Below, in pieces: positions 1 through 8,444 of a stretch of DNA of 46,611 bases. The DNA is taken from contig CAJTMB010000027.1 in the NCBI GenBank assembly GCA_910577105.1, positions 1 through 46,611 of the forward strand, given 5' to 3'. The stretch is from an uncultured Lachnospiraceae bacterium (GTDB lineage Bacteria; Bacillota; Clostridia; Lachnospirales; Lachnospiraceae). Within the stretch, counting starts at the first letter, position 1, and each line of letters begins with the position of its first letter. Made by a program: the position numbers and the translations under genes. The notes beneath the pieces were generated by a model that saw nothing but the letters and a program-made list of their open reading frames with translations, did no database searches and was not told the origin of the DNA.

Positions 1-1041
1 TATTCACATATCTTATATCAGATTTTTGAGTTTACACAAAACTTGAAACGGTCTCAAGAAATCAGAGCAGAATACCCTGACTACGCTTCCAACATGGATG
101 ATGGACGTATCACTGTTTCTCCTGTTGACAACAAGGCTTATGCAGTACCTGTAGCTGGTTTCTGGGAAGCAATGTTTGTTAACACCACTGTATTGGATGC
201 AGCAGGCGTAAGCATGCCTGGTCCGGATTACACATGGGAAGCATTCCTTGCAGATTGTCAGAAGATTAAAGATGCTGGTTATACACCTATCGCTGCAGCT
301 CTTGGTAACATCCCTCACTACTGGTGGGATTTCGCAATCTTCAATCACACCAGCCCTGCAACCCACTTGAATATTCCTGAGTCTGTTGACGATGCACAGG
401 GCCAGGCATGGGTAGCTGGTATGGAAGATATCAAGAACCTGTATGAACTGGGCTATTTCCCTGAGAACACCAATTCCGCTACCGATGATGAAACATTCCA
501 GATGTTCATCGACGGCAAGGCAGCATTCCTGATTGACGGTTCTTGGAAAGTAAATGCTATCGTAAGTGCTTGCCAGTCAGACGTAGAAGATGCTTCTACT
601 CTGGATGCAGCTAAATTGGACCAGTTTGATGTAACTTTTGTTCCCGGAATGAACGACAGAAAAGCAACTGATTTGCTTGGTGGAATTTCCATGGGTTATT
701 ACATCACAAGAAGTGCATGGGAAGACCCTGCAAAGAGAGAAGCAGCAGTTTCCTTCATCTCTCATATGACTTCTGATGAAGTAGTTGCTAAGTTTGCAGA
801 GCATACTGCAAGTGCATTAAAGAACACACCTGCAGTTGATGAGAGCGCATTCAACTCTCTTCAGATTAAGTCCATGGCTATGATTGCCAAGAGTACTTCT
901 TTCACAGGCGCAGTACAGGATGTCTTTGCTGGTGAGTGCCGCGTACCTACTTTTGATGGTATGCCTGAAATCGTAACCGGTAAAGTGGCTGCAACCGACG
1001 CGGTAGCAGAAGGTCTTGAAATCTACCACAACGGTCAGTAA
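1..1041 (+). CDS. Sugar ABC transporter substrate-binding protein, 5'-truncated by the window edge
   Basis: This is the C-terminal 346 residues of an extracellular solute-binding protein of the type-1 (CUT1, carbohydrate) family. The frame is open from base 1, so the signal peptide and N-terminal lobe lie outside the window. A TTG at 43 is only an internal codon. Visible family features are the central-lobe segment with many aromatic residues (HYWWDFAIFNH), the stretch MFIDGKAAFLIDGSWKV, which is the usual GKAAM..G.W element before the second lobe, and a short helical C-terminus. It would be lipid-anchored outside the membrane and deliver a sugar to the two permeases that follow. Codon use here (many GCA, GTA and CTG codons) looks like that of a highly expressed gene compared with the permeases. 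The substrate is unknown; the convergent nagBA genes make an amino sugar or GlcNAc-containing oligosaccharide plausible (inference). Confidence 0.9.
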   Translation, partial: YSHILYQIFEFTQNLKRSQEIRAEYPDYASNMDDGRITVSPVDNKAYAVPVAGFWEAMFVNTTVLDAAGVSMPGPDYTWEAFLADCQKIKDAGYTPIAAALGNIPHYWWDFAIFNHTSPATHLNIPESVDDAQGQAWVAGMEDIKNLYELGYFPENTNSATDDETFQMFIDGKAAFLIDGSWKVNAIVSACQSDVEDASTLDAAKLDQFDVTFVPGMNDRKATDLLGGISMGYYITRSAWEDPAKREAAVSFISHMTSDEVVAKFAEHTASALKNTPAVDESAFNSLQIKSMAMIAKSTSFTGAVQDVFAGECRVPTFDGMPEIVTGKVAATDAVAEGLEIYHNGQ

Positions 1042-1074
1042 GAGCAGTAAGAAAAATAAGTAAGCAGTAAAAAC

Positions 1075-1113
1075 ATATGCCGGAGTCATTTGCAAAGATG
1101 TGCTCCGGCATAT
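1075..1113 (+). other. Intercistronic hairpin after the binding-protein gene
   Basis: An 11-bp perfect inverted repeat (atatgccggag, 17-nt loop, ctccggcatat) follows the binding-protein stop by 33 nt. No run of T follows it, so it is not a good intrinsic terminator. Such hairpins between a binding-protein gene and its permease genes commonly protect the upstream message from 3' exonucleases or cause partial termination, giving more binding protein than permease. That role is an inference here. Confidence 0.6.
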
Positions 1114-1164
1114 TCATCAAAGGGCATAACGCCCAAGGCTATGGAAAAGAAAAGAGGACAGAAT

Positions 1165-2052
1165 ATGGGTGCAAATATCTACAAGAACAAAAAACCGTTA
1201 TTTTTCTTTCTAGTGCCGGCATTCTTGTTTATTGCAGTTTTTTTGTATTATCCGTTCATCCAGAATATTATTAACAGCTTCATGAATATCACACAGTTGG
1301 GACAGCCGGCAAGCGGCTTTAATGACCCATGGTATACCAATTATGTGCAGATGTTTAAAGACCCGAATGTGGGGACGGCACTGGTAAATACCCTGATTAT
1401 GACGCTGGTTACTTTGGTCGGACAGGTGGGAATTGCCTTGATATTGGCACTTATGATTGACAACATAAAATTTGGGGCAAAATTATTCAGAACCGTTTAT
1501 TTCTTCCCGATTGTCATTTCGGCTACGGCATTAGGTCTTTTGTTTAACCTGGTGTTTTTGAGGGATAAGGGTATGTTAAACCAGTTTCTGGAGTTGTTTG
1601 GAAAGACGACCCTGACGGACTGGAAAGCAGAAGGAATAGCCCTGTTTACCATGATGCTGCCGGTTATGTGGCAGTATGTAGGGTTTTACTTTATCATTAT
1701 TATTACAGGATTGAATAATATATCCGATGAGCTTTATGAGGCGGCTGCCATAGACGGCGCTTCCAGGCTGCAGAGGGTTCGATATATTTCACTGCCGATG
1801 TTACATAATGTTTTGTGTACGGTTGTTGTGCTGGCAGTGACAGGTGCCTTAAAGGTATTTGACCTTCCATGGACCATGTTTCCGAAAGGAATGCCGCTCA
1901 AAACCACATTCCTTACCGGTACGTATATGTATTATCAGACCAACGAGGTTAAAAATGTGGATTATGGTTCCACGCTGGCAGTGATGATAGTTATTCTGGG
2001 AGTTATCCTGTCAAAGGTAGTAAACGCGATATTTAAGGAAAAGGACTATTAA
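1165..2052 (+). CDS. CUT1-type sugar ABC transporter permease (MalF/UgpA-like)
   Basis: A 295-residue integral membrane protein of the binding-protein-dependent transport inner-membrane family. It has six apparent hydrophobic segments, the first at about residues 11-32 (FFFLVPAFLFIAVFLYYPFI). The cytoplasmic EAA loop that docks on the ATPase is intact (ELYEAAAIDGASRLQRVRYI, about residues 190-209). The ATG at 1165 was chosen because AGAGGA lies 6 nt upstream; an in-frame open stretch reaching back to 1090 has no comparable ribosome binding site. It pairs with the next gene to form the transmembrane channel. No ATPase gene is present, so a shared MsmX/MalK-type ATPase encoded elsewhere would be needed, as is usual in Firmicutes. 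Confidence 0.9.
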   Translation: MGANIYKNKKPLFFFLVPAFLFIAVFLYYPFIQNIINSFMNITQLGQPASGFNDPWYTNYVQMFKDPNVGTALVNTLIMTLVTLVGQVGIALILALMIDNIKFGAKLFRTVYFFPIVISATALGLLFNLVFLRDKGMLNQFLELFGKTTLTDWKAEGIALFTMMLPVMWQYVGFYFIIIITGLNNISDELYEAAAIDGASRLQRVRYISLPMLHNVLCTVVVLAVTGALKVFDLPWTMFPKGMPLKTTFLTGTYMYYQTNEVKNVDYGSTLAVMIVILGVILSKVVNAIFKEKDY

Positions 2053-2064
2053 GGAGGTATGAGC

Positions 2065-2943
2065 GTGAGTAAAACAATGACTGTAAAAAAGAAAAAGCCG
2101 TTCCATATTTCCAGTGTGTTCTTATATCTGGTATTAATTTTCTGGGGACTGACTACGGTATATCCGATTATCTGGGTTATTCAGAACTCTTTTAAGAATA
2201 AGAACATGATTATTTCGGATTCTTTTTCCCTTCCTTTTGGAGAACTGTTTACAACAGCTAACTATAGAAGGGCATTTAACAGCCTGAATATCTTTGAGGC
2301 ATATAAAAACAGTATTTTTATATCTGCCATGGTGTGTATCATTGTGGTTTTGCTGGCAGGGTTGGCATCTTTTGCATTGGTGCGTTATGATTTTAAATTG
2401 AGGAAACTGCTTAATACCGCAGTGCTTGCAAGTATGATGTTTCCTGTTTTTGCAACTATTATTCCTGTGGTTCGTCTGGAATCGGCAATGGGGATTGCTT
2501 ATACGAAGAACTGGTGGCTTACAATGCTGTCCGTGATTTTACCGCAGGTGGCAGGAAATCTTTCTTTTGCTATAGTGGTGCTTACGGGGTATATCAGGGG
2601 ATTACCTGTTGAACTGGAGGAAGCGGCATTTATGGAAGGCTGCGGACCGTTCTATATCTTCTTCAGGGTAATTGTTCCGCTTACCAAGCCCTCTTTTGCA
2701 ACAGTTACAATCTTTGCATTCCTGTGGAGTTACAACGATTTGTTTACGCAGATGTTTATGTTAAAGAGACCGGATTCCTATGCAATAACCATCCTGTTAA
2801 ACAGGCTGACTTCCAAGGAGGGAACGGACTATGGCCTGATGGCCGCCGCCGTTACACTGGTAATTGTACCGGTAATTTTGATATATATCCTGCTCCAGAA
2901 ACAGATTGTAAAAGGTCTGACTGCAGGTGCGGTAAAAGGTTAA
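2065..2943 (+). CDS. CUT1-type sugar ABC transporter permease (MalG/UgpE-like)
   Basis: This is the second permease of the importer, 292 residues from the GTG at 2065. It has about six transmembrane segments and an EAA loop, ELEEAAFMEGCGPFYIFFRV, with the spacing typical of MalG-type subunits. The C-terminus (QKQIVKGLTAGAVKG) is the usual MalG ending. An ATG lies at 2059, but the strong AAGGAGG at 2051-2057 is only one base from it and 7 nt from GTG 2065, so the GTG start is preferred. The ribosome binding site overlaps the stop of the previous gene, which implies translational coupling. The operon ends at a strong terminator just downstream. Confidence 0.9.
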   Translation: MSKTMTVKKKKPFHISSVFLYLVLIFWGLTTVYPIIWVIQNSFKNKNMIISDSFSLPFGELFTTANYRRAFNSLNIFEAYKNSIFISAMVCIIVVLLAGLASFALVRYDFKLRKLLNTAVLASMMFPVFATIIPVVRLESAMGIAYTKNWWLTMLSVILPQVAGNLSFAIVVLTGYIRGLPVELEEAAFMEGCGPFYIFFRVIVPLTKPSFATVTIFAFLWSYNDLFTQMFMLKRPDSYAITILLNRLTSKEGTDYGLMAAAVTLVIVPVILIYILLQKQIVKGLTAGAVKG

Positions 2944-2961
2944 TAAAAGTAAAGATGTCAA

Positions 2962-2991
2962 AAGCCTGCCGGAAGTCCGGCAGGCTTTTTA
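2962..2991 (+). terminator. Rho-independent terminator of the sugar importer operon
   Basis: A perfect 10-bp GC-rich stem (agcctgccgg / ccggcaggct) with loop aagt, followed directly by TTTTT. It lies 19 nt after the permease stop. Confidence 0.92.
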
Positions 2992-3016
2992 TTATGCAGA
3001 GAGATTTTGTTTTTAA

Positions 3017-3045
3017 TTGCAGAATTTGTAAAAAAGTGATATGAT
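3017..3045 (+). promoter_or_regulatory. Probable promoter of the YesN-like regulator
   Basis: TTGCAG (3017-3022), a 17-nt spacer and TATGAT (3040-3045) resemble a housekeeping sigma promoter. The predicted start would leave a leader of about 40 nt before the regulator's ATG at 3093. Confidence 0.5.
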
Positions 3046-3068
3046 AAAGTACATACGTAAGTGATATG
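3034..3068 (+). repeat. Direct repeat AAGTGATATG at the regulator promoter
   Basis: Two exact copies of the 10-mer AAGTGATATG at 3034-3043 and 3059-3068, 25 nt apart. The first covers the -10 region. AraC-type proteins bind direct repeats with about two helical turns between them, so this may be an autoregulatory operator (inference). Confidence 0.4.
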
Positions 3069-3092
3069 TTTTAAGATACAGGGGGTCACGGT

Positions 3093-3902
3093 ATGTATAG
3101 GGTAGCGATTATTGATGACGAACCAATCATAGTGGAAGGTCTGACAAAAAGCATAAATTGGAAAAAATGGGAATGTCAGGTGGTAGCCACGGGTAACAGC
3201 GGAACAGAAGGCATTGCAATAGCCGAAAAGGTACAACCGAATATATTGTTTTCGGACATCAGGATGCCGCACATGAATGGCTTGGCAATGATAGCAGCAA
3301 TCAAATCCCAGTATCCGCAGATGGAGATTACGATTTTAACCGGTTTTTCTGATTTTGAGTATGCCAGGGAGGCTATCCGGCTGGGAGTTACGCGTTTTCT
3401 TGTAAAGCCGTCAAAAATGGATGAACTGGAAGAAGCCGTGGAGTCCATGGTAAAGAATTTGAAAGCAAAAGGTATTATGCCGGAGAAAGAAAGTGAACCA
3501 GACAGTCTGCGGGAGGAAATGCAAGGGGATTGCGAAGACGGACAGGATGCCGGAGGTGAGATGCCGGAGGAAACGGCAGCGGGCAGTTTTATTGTCAACA
3601 ATGCCATGAAATATATGGAAGAAAACTACAAGGAGAAACTGAAGCTGCAGGATGTGGCAGACCAGGTGTATGTGAGCCAGTGGCATCTGAGCAAATTGCT
3701 GAACCGGTATAAGGAGCAGAGTTTTTCGGATATTCTGAATAATATCAGGATTGACAAGGCACGAGAGTTGTTAAAGGACCCTTCCCTGCGGATTGGAGAC
3801 ATTGCCGATATGGTCGGTTTTCTGGATATGGCGCATTTTTCCAGGGTGTTTAAGAAGCAGACCGGCATTTCGGCCAATGAATACAGAAACGGATTAAAAT
3901 AA
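3093..3902 (+). CDS. YesN-like response regulator with AraC-type DNA-binding domain
   Basis: 269 residues. The N-terminal receiver domain (about 1-120) has the acidic pocket IIDDE (residues 7-11), the phospho-acceptor Asp55 in SDIRMP, and the conserved Lys in FLVKPSKMDELEE. A charged linker of about 45 residues (about 130-170) joins it to an AraC-family double helix-turn-helix (about 175-269; KLKLQDVADQVYVSQWHLSKLL and IGDIADMVGFLDMAHFSRVFKK). YesN family members paired with YesM sensors are usually about 500 residues with a large middle domain, which is missing here. No histidine kinase gene lies beside it. Position downstream of a sugar importer suggests control of that importer or of nagBA. 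The start follows a GGGGG-containing ribosome binding site. Confidence 0.88.
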   Translation: MYRVAIIDDEPIIVEGLTKSINWKKWECQVVATGNSGTEGIAIAEKVQPNILFSDIRMPHMNGLAMIAAIKSQYPQMEITILTGFSDFEYAREAIRLGVTRFLVKPSKMDELEEAVESMVKNLKAKGIMPEKESEPDSLREEMQGDCEDGQDAGGEMPEETAAGSFIVNNAMKYMEENYKEKLKLQDVADQVYVSQWHLSKLLNRYKEQSFSDILNNIRIDKARELLKDPSLRIGDIADMVGFLDMAHFSRVFKKQTGISANEYRNGLK

Positions 3903-3915
3903 ATTATTTCTACCG

Positions 3916-3954
3916 AAAAAGGACAGTGTGCATTATATGCACAACTGTCCTTTT
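3916..3954. terminator. Bidirectional terminator between yesN-like gene and nagA
   Basis: A long near-perfect palindrome (aaaaggacagtgtgcat / atgcaca, one bulged a, ctgtcctttt) with A-runs on one side and T-runs on the other, so it can end transcription from both directions. The stop codon of nagA (3933-3935) lies inside it. Confidence 0.8.
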
Positions 3955-5096
3955 ATAACGGCTTTTATAGATAAGTCTTTTTGATTCAGTATCAGAAAAT
4001 GGGCTTTCTTTCCTTTTTCAATGCTTCCGTAGAGGTTGTCAACGCCGATGGAGCGGCAGGGATTGATGGTGGCAGCGCGTACAGCACTCTGTAAAGGAAT
4101 TCCCATGGATACGGCGGTCAGCATACAGCGGTAAAGCGGTGTCACGCTGCCGGCAAGGGTACCATCGGCAAGTGTGGCGTGACTGCCCGAAACATGTACC
4201 TTAAGTCCGCCAAGGGAGTATTCGCCGTCCGGTTTGCCGGCGGCTTCCATGCTGTCGCTGATTAATACGACCCGGTCATCCCCAAAAAGGCGGAAAGTGG
4301 CGCGGACAACGCTGGGAGCAATATGCACCCCATCGCAAATCAATTCCACAAAGCAGCCGGGAGTGTCAGCGGCAGCGCCGATAACGCCGGGCGCCCTGTG
4401 TGTAAAGGGCGGCATGGCGTTGTATAAATGTGTGACGTGGTCCGCACCTGCTTCAAATGCTTTTATAGCGGTATCATAATCCGACTCCGTATGGGCAATG
4501 GAAAAGTGGAAATCTTTGTGACATTCCCCGATACACGAAACAGCGCCTTCTGTTTCCGGAGCAAGTGAAATCAGTTTGACAAGTCCTTCGGCTTTTTTTT
4601 GCCAATCATACAGAAGGGAAGCATTTGGAGTGATGACATAGGCTTCGTTCTGCGCCCCTTTTTTCTTTTTATTTATAAAAGGTCCTTCCATATGGATACC
4701 GATTAAATCGGAGAGGTTTTCCGGCAGTTCCTGGTTTTTTTGTGCTTTGCAAAATTTTGCAGCGCTTTCACAGATATCGGACAAAGTTCCGGCCGGTATG
4801 GTCATGGTGGCGGGACAGATGGAGGTCACACCCTGGGAAATCTCAAAAGCGCTGATGGCTTCAAAAGCTTCCTGAGTGCCTTCACAGAAATCATGTCCGT
4901 TACAGCCGTGAAAATGAACATCGGTCAAACCGGGCAGAACATAACAGCCGGACGCGTCAAACACGGTATCTTCTTCGGAAACCGAAACTTCGGATGCGTC
5001 TGTACTGAGATTTGTAATGGTATCTTTTTCAGTACAGACCGTCATGGCCTCGAAAGAAAAATCTTTCGTATATACAAGTCCGTTTTTGATAATCAT
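3933..5096 (-). CDS. nagA: N-acetylglucosamine-6-phosphate deacetylase
   Basis: 387 residues, the normal length. It removes acetate from GlcNAc-6-phosphate to give glucosamine-6-phosphate in the cytoplasm. Amidohydrolase motifs are all present: VHFHGCNGHDF near the N-terminus, the metal-binding Glu in IHMEGPFIN, SIAHTESDYD, HLYNAMPPFTHRAPG, and the catalytic Asp in LISDSMEAAG. It follows nagB by 14 nt on the minus strand, so the two form an operon that runs from GlcNAc-6-P to fructose-6-phosphate. The start has an AAAGGA ribosome binding site. The last codons run into the bidirectional hairpin terminator. Confidence 0.95.
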   Translation of the reverse strand: MIIKNGLVYTKDFSFEAMTVCTEKDTITNLSTDASEVSVSEEDTVFDASGCYVLPGLTDVHFHGCNGHDFCEGTQEAFEAISAFEISQGVTSICPATMTIPAGTLSDICESAAKFCKAQKNQELPENLSDLIGIHMEGPFINKKKKGAQNEAYVITPNASLLYDWQKKAEGLVKLISLAPETEGAVSCIGECHKDFHFSIAHTESDYDTAIKAFEAGADHVTHLYNAMPPFTHRAPGVIGAAADTPGCFVELICDGVHIAPSVVRATFRLFGDDRVVLISDSMEAAGKPDGEYSLGGLKVHVSGSHATLADGTLAGSVTPLYRCMLTAVSMGIPLQSAVRAATINPCRSIGVDNLYGSIEKGKKAHFLILNQKDLSIKAVIKGQLCI

Positions 5097-5110
5097 GTGT
5101 GTTTCCTTTC

Positions 5111-5848
5111 TTATTCAACCTCAGGCACCAGGGAAAGCGCTTCCTTGTCACCCACCAGTGTTACATCATTATGTAACTGCAGGACGGATGCAGGTACCTT
5201 GGGGGTAATGGGACCAAAGAAAGCATCCCTTACAATCTGTGCCTTCTCAGCTCCGTTGACAATAACGACAATTTTTTTGGCCTGCATGATAGTCTTGATA
5301 CCCATGGTGTAGGCCTGCTTGGGAACAAGGTCCATGGAGGCAAAAAAGCGGGAGTTTGCACGAATCGTGCTCTCTGTCAAATCAATGCAATGCGTTTCTT
5401 TTTCAAAAGCGGAACCGGGTTCATTGAAGCCGATATGGCCGTTTAAGCCAAGTCCCAAAAGCTGCAAATCAATGCCGCCGCAGTCGGAAATGATTTTATT
5501 GTAATCATGGCAGGCTTTTACGGAGTCGGGCTCCAGACCGTCAGGCACATGTGTCTGTTCCGGACGGATATTGATGGAATTGAAAAAGTGCGTATTCATA
5601 AAATAACGGTAACTTTGGTCATTTTCGGGAGAAAGGCCCTTGTACTCATCCAGATTGATGGTGGTAACCTGAGAAAAGTCCAAGTCTCCTTTTTCATACC
5701 AGCGGATTAGCTGGGTGTATGTGCCGATAGGGGTAGAACCGGTTGCAAGTCCCAACACGCAGTTGGGCTTCATGATTACCTGGGCGGAAATCAGATTGGC
5801 TGCTACACGGCTCATTTGGTAGTAACTATCCGTATATATGATTTTCAT
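5111..5848 (-). CDS. nagB: Glucosamine-6-phosphate deaminase
   Basis: 245 residues, a typical length. It converts glucosamine-6-phosphate to fructose-6-phosphate and ammonia. Visible motifs are the phosphate-binding loop LGLATGSTPIGTY, the catalytic region TINLDEYKGL, and the signature LLGLGLNGHIGFNEPG with the ring-opening His. The start at 5848 was chosen because GGAGG lies 8 nt upstream and the protein then begins MKIIYTDSYYQMS, as in family members; the open frame extends upstream to 5962 without a ribosome binding site or homology. First gene of the nagB-nagA operon, divergent from the large lipoprotein at 6082. No GntR-type regulator gene lies nearby. Confidence 0.95.
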   Translation of the reverse strand: MKIIYTDSYYQMSRVAANLISAQVIMKPNCVLGLATGSTPIGTYTQLIRWYEKGDLDFSQVTTINLDEYKGLSPENDQSYRYFMNTHFFNSINIRPEQTHVPDGLEPDSVKACHDYNKIISDCGGIDLQLLGLGLNGHIGFNEPGSAFEKETHCIDLTESTIRANSRFFASMDLVPKQAYTMGIKTIMQAKKIVVIVNGAEKAQIVRDAFFGPITPKVPASVLQLHNDVTLVGDKEALSLVPEVE

Positions 5849-5881
5849 TGATAAAACCTCCTGCTTTTTTAAAGTATTTCC

Positions 5882-5910
5882 AGTGTAACAAGGATATATG
5901 AAAAAAACAA
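5882..5910 (-). promoter_or_regulatory. Probable nagB promoter
   Basis: On the minus strand TTGTTT, a 17-nt spacer and TACACT lie 34-62 nt upstream of the nagB start. Confidence 0.45.
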
Positions 5911-5991
5911 GATTTGGAGAAAAGTTGCACAAAAGAGGGTAAAAGAAGACAAGAAACAGCAATAGATTTTTTTAGAGTCAGGCAGAAACCC

Positions 5992-6046
5992 GTAAGAATC
6001 ATGTAAGAAAACGTAAGGTGACAATTCCATTCGGATGCTTCATACT
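5992..6046 (+). promoter_or_regulatory. Promoter of lipoprotein unit 1 with three GTAAG direct repeats
   Basis: GTGACA (6018-6023), a 17-nt spacer and CATACT (6041-6046) form the likely promoter. Immediately upstream, GTAAG occurs at 5992, 6003 and 6013, spaced by 11 and 10 nt, about one helical turn, as for OmpR/PhoB-type regulators. The block TAAGGTGAC also occurs at the same place in the promoter of the second lipoprotein unit (9415-9423). Confidence 0.5.
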
Positions 6047-6081
6047 GAAGGGGAAGACAGAAATAAGAAAGGAGCATGAAA

Positions 6082-8382
6082 ATGAAGATGGATATGAAAC
6101 ATGGGATTTTGGCAGCGGCGCTGGTTACAGCGGGATTATGTATGGCTGCCTGCGGAAAAAAAAGCGTGGAGGACGAACCGGGTATTGTAACCGGCAGTAA
6201 TGCATATGTGTATACGCCAAAGCAGATAAGTTTAAACGTTGATGTACAGATAGACAGTCTCAGTGTGGAAGGCAGCCGTCTCTATTATTTTGAAACCGGT
6301 GATGGATTGGAAAGCACGAATAGATTTGCCTGTCTGGACTTGGAAAATCCGGAAACCGCCCCCCTCTGCTTATATGAAGCAAAAGATGACGGTATGACAG
6401 AGGAGGGATATGAGAACAAAACGATAAATATTTTTTCAAACCAGGCAGGAGAAGTGATTGTTATTACACGGCAGGCCCCCGTTATCGATGAAGAAACGGC
6501 ATCGGAGTCAGACTGGATAAATTGGCATACGGAATGCAGCTATATTATGAAAAAGATAACGGAAGATGGGAAGGAGGTCTTTTCGGTTGATATTACCGGG
6601 TATATTCTTTCGGATACGGAAGCCCCTTATCTGCAGCATGCATTTGCGGATGGAGAGGGACGTCTGTTTCTGACAAACGGTATTTCCAGTGTATGGATTT
6701 TTGATGGGGATGGCAAATATCTGCATGATTGTAAACTTTCCCAAAACTCTCTGCTTGGAGAATTGGGACTTATGAGATTCGGAATACTGGGAGACGGCAG
6801 GGCTGTCATTGAGACGGATACTGACGGGGGAACAAGCATGAAATTTGTTGCATATGATGCAGGCAAAAAAGATTTTACGGAAGTATACACAAACCTGCCG
6901 CCTGATATGTGGTGGACGAAAATAGGAAAGGGCCCGAACGGGGGAACGCTTTGTTACGGAACAAAGACCGTGTATGAGTATGATTGCAATACCCAGACTT
7001 ACATGAAAATACTGCATTGGGAAGAGTGTGACATAGAAGGGGAGTCTGTGAAGTATGCGGCAGCGCTTGGGGATGGCAGCATCATCGTTTTGTGTGATAA
7101 AGAAAATGGTCAGAAGGAATGGGTACTGCTGAAAAGGGTCGAGGCGGCGGATGCAGGCAAAACAATACTGACTCTGGCGCGTGTAGTGCAGGATTATGAG
7201 AGTTTTCATCCATGGGAACTGGAGTCGCAAGTGATAAAGTTTAACCGGGAAAGTGAAACTTACTGGATTGAAGTAAAAGAATATCAGGATACAGAGGCTT
7301 TTTACTATGATATCCTGGCGGGAAATATACCGGATATGTTTGACCCTGCGGGAATCAATAAGAGGATGCTGGTTGAAAAGGGCGTAATAGAAGATATGAA
7401 TCCCTATCTGGAAAACAGTAGTACATTGAAAAGGGAAGATTTGTTTGAATCGGTGCTGGATGCCTATACAATTGACGGAACTCTTTGCAGCATACCGCCC
7501 TTTTTCTGGATTGAGACACTTTTCGGCAAATCCGCTGTGGTTGGGGAGCAGGCAGGAGGGTGGACTGTGGAAGAGATGTTAAAACTGGTAGAAGAACATG
7601 AGGATATGTCACTTTTTTACACTGAGGACAGAGAACAGATTCTTTATTTCTTTATTCAATACTGTTCAGATGACTATGTAGACTGGGAAAACGGGAACTG
7701 CTATTTTGATTCGGAAGAGTTTTGCAATATTTTGGAGTTAGCTTCCAGATATGGGGAGTATGATGGAAAGGTCACGGAAGCGAAAGCTTTGACGGAAGGC
7801 AAGGCCTTGGTGTCTAGGCAACTGATAAATCATCCCACGGACTGGCAAGTTTTGGAATCGTTATTTGGCGGCCCGGTTACTGCAGTCGGATTTCCCGGGA
7901 ATGCGGGAACAACAGTGGTGCAAGGCATGGATGATATATGCATCTGTGCCGGTTCCACCAACAAAGAAGGGGCATGGTGTTTTGTGGAATTCCTGTTGGC
8001 GCAGGAATGGAAAGTCGATAATATTAATATTCCTATCAGACGTTCGGCTTATGATGTAATGATAGAAGACGCAATAAATCCACAGTATATGTGTAATGAA
8101 GCGGGAAATGTGATACATGATGAAAGAGGGATTCCTTTGGTGGAAATAGGCTACAGGGATGGCTGGTGGGAGTATAGGATATATGCTTCGACAGAAGAAG
8201 AAGTGGATTCGCTTACTGAATTAATCAATCAGATTGACGGCGTATTAGATTTTGATTCAGAGCTGTACCAGATAATTCTGGAGGAGGCAGCTTCTTTCTT
8301 TGAAGGACAGAAAACAGCAAAAGAAGCGGCCCAAATCATTCAGGGCAGGGCAGAGGTGTTTGTAAAGGAAAATATAAAGTAA
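6082..8382 (+). CDS. Large lipoprotein: probable beta-propeller fused to a type-1 solute-binding domain (paralogue 1)
   Basis: About 766 residues. A lipoprotein signal peptide ends LCMAAC, with the acylated Cys at about residue 24. Residues of about 40-350 form a repeat-rich beta domain with blade-like units such as GEGRLFLTNGISSVWIFDGD and ILGDGRAVIE, resembling NHL/WD-type propellers. From about residue 360 a solute-binding domain begins (KFNRESETYWIEVKEY, DILAGNIPDMFDP, a typical C-terminal helix IIQGRAEVF). It is clearly related to the proteins at 9512 and 16487 (shared NSSTLKREDLFESVLDAYT-like block). Usual sugar-binding proteins have about 430 residues, so the N-terminal half is extra. 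ATG 6082 is preferred over 6076 because GGAG is 7 nt upstream. Ligand unknown; it may sense or bind an extracellular polymer. Confidence 0.8.
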   Translation: MKMDMKHGILAAALVTAGLCMAACGKKSVEDEPGIVTGSNAYVYTPKQISLNVDVQIDSLSVEGSRLYYFETGDGLESTNRFACLDLENPETAPLCLYEAKDDGMTEEGYENKTINIFSNQAGEVIVITRQAPVIDEETASESDWINWHTECSYIMKKITEDGKEVFSVDITGYILSDTEAPYLQHAFADGEGRLFLTNGISSVWIFDGDGKYLHDCKLSQNSLLGELGLMRFGILGDGRAVIETDTDGGTSMKFVAYDAGKKDFTEVYTNLPPDMWWTKIGKGPNGGTLCYGTKTVYEYDCNTQTYMKILHWEECDIEGESVKYAAALGDGSIIVLCDKENGQKEWVLLKRVEAADAGKTILTLARVVQDYESFHPWELESQVIKFNRESETYWIEVKEYQDTEAFYYDILAGNIPDMFDPAGINKRMLVEKGVIEDMNPYLENSSTLKREDLFESVLDAYTIDGTLCSIPPFFWIETLFGKSAVVGEQAGGWTVEEMLKLVEEHEDMSLFYTEDREQILYFFIQYCSDDYVDWENGNCYFDSEEFCNILELASRYGEYDGKVTEAKALTEGKALVSRQLINHPTDWQVLESLFGGPVTAVGFPGNAGTTVVQGMDDICICAGSTNKEGAWCFVEFLLAQEWKVDNINIPIRRSAYDVMIEDAINPQYMCNEAGNVIHDERGIPLVEIGYRDGWWEYRIYASTEEEVDSLTELINQIDGVLDFDSELYQIILEEAASFFEGQKTAKEAAQIIQGRAEVFVKENIK

Positions 8383-8444
8383 ATCTTTTCAGCAGGAAAA
8401 AATTGTGGTAAGATAAGGGTGGTTTTAAGCATGGGAGGAAAATG

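Noticed and set aside
5849..5962. Possible N-terminal extension of NagB
   Set aside because: It covers the promoter and ribosome binding site, and the family starts at MKIIYT.
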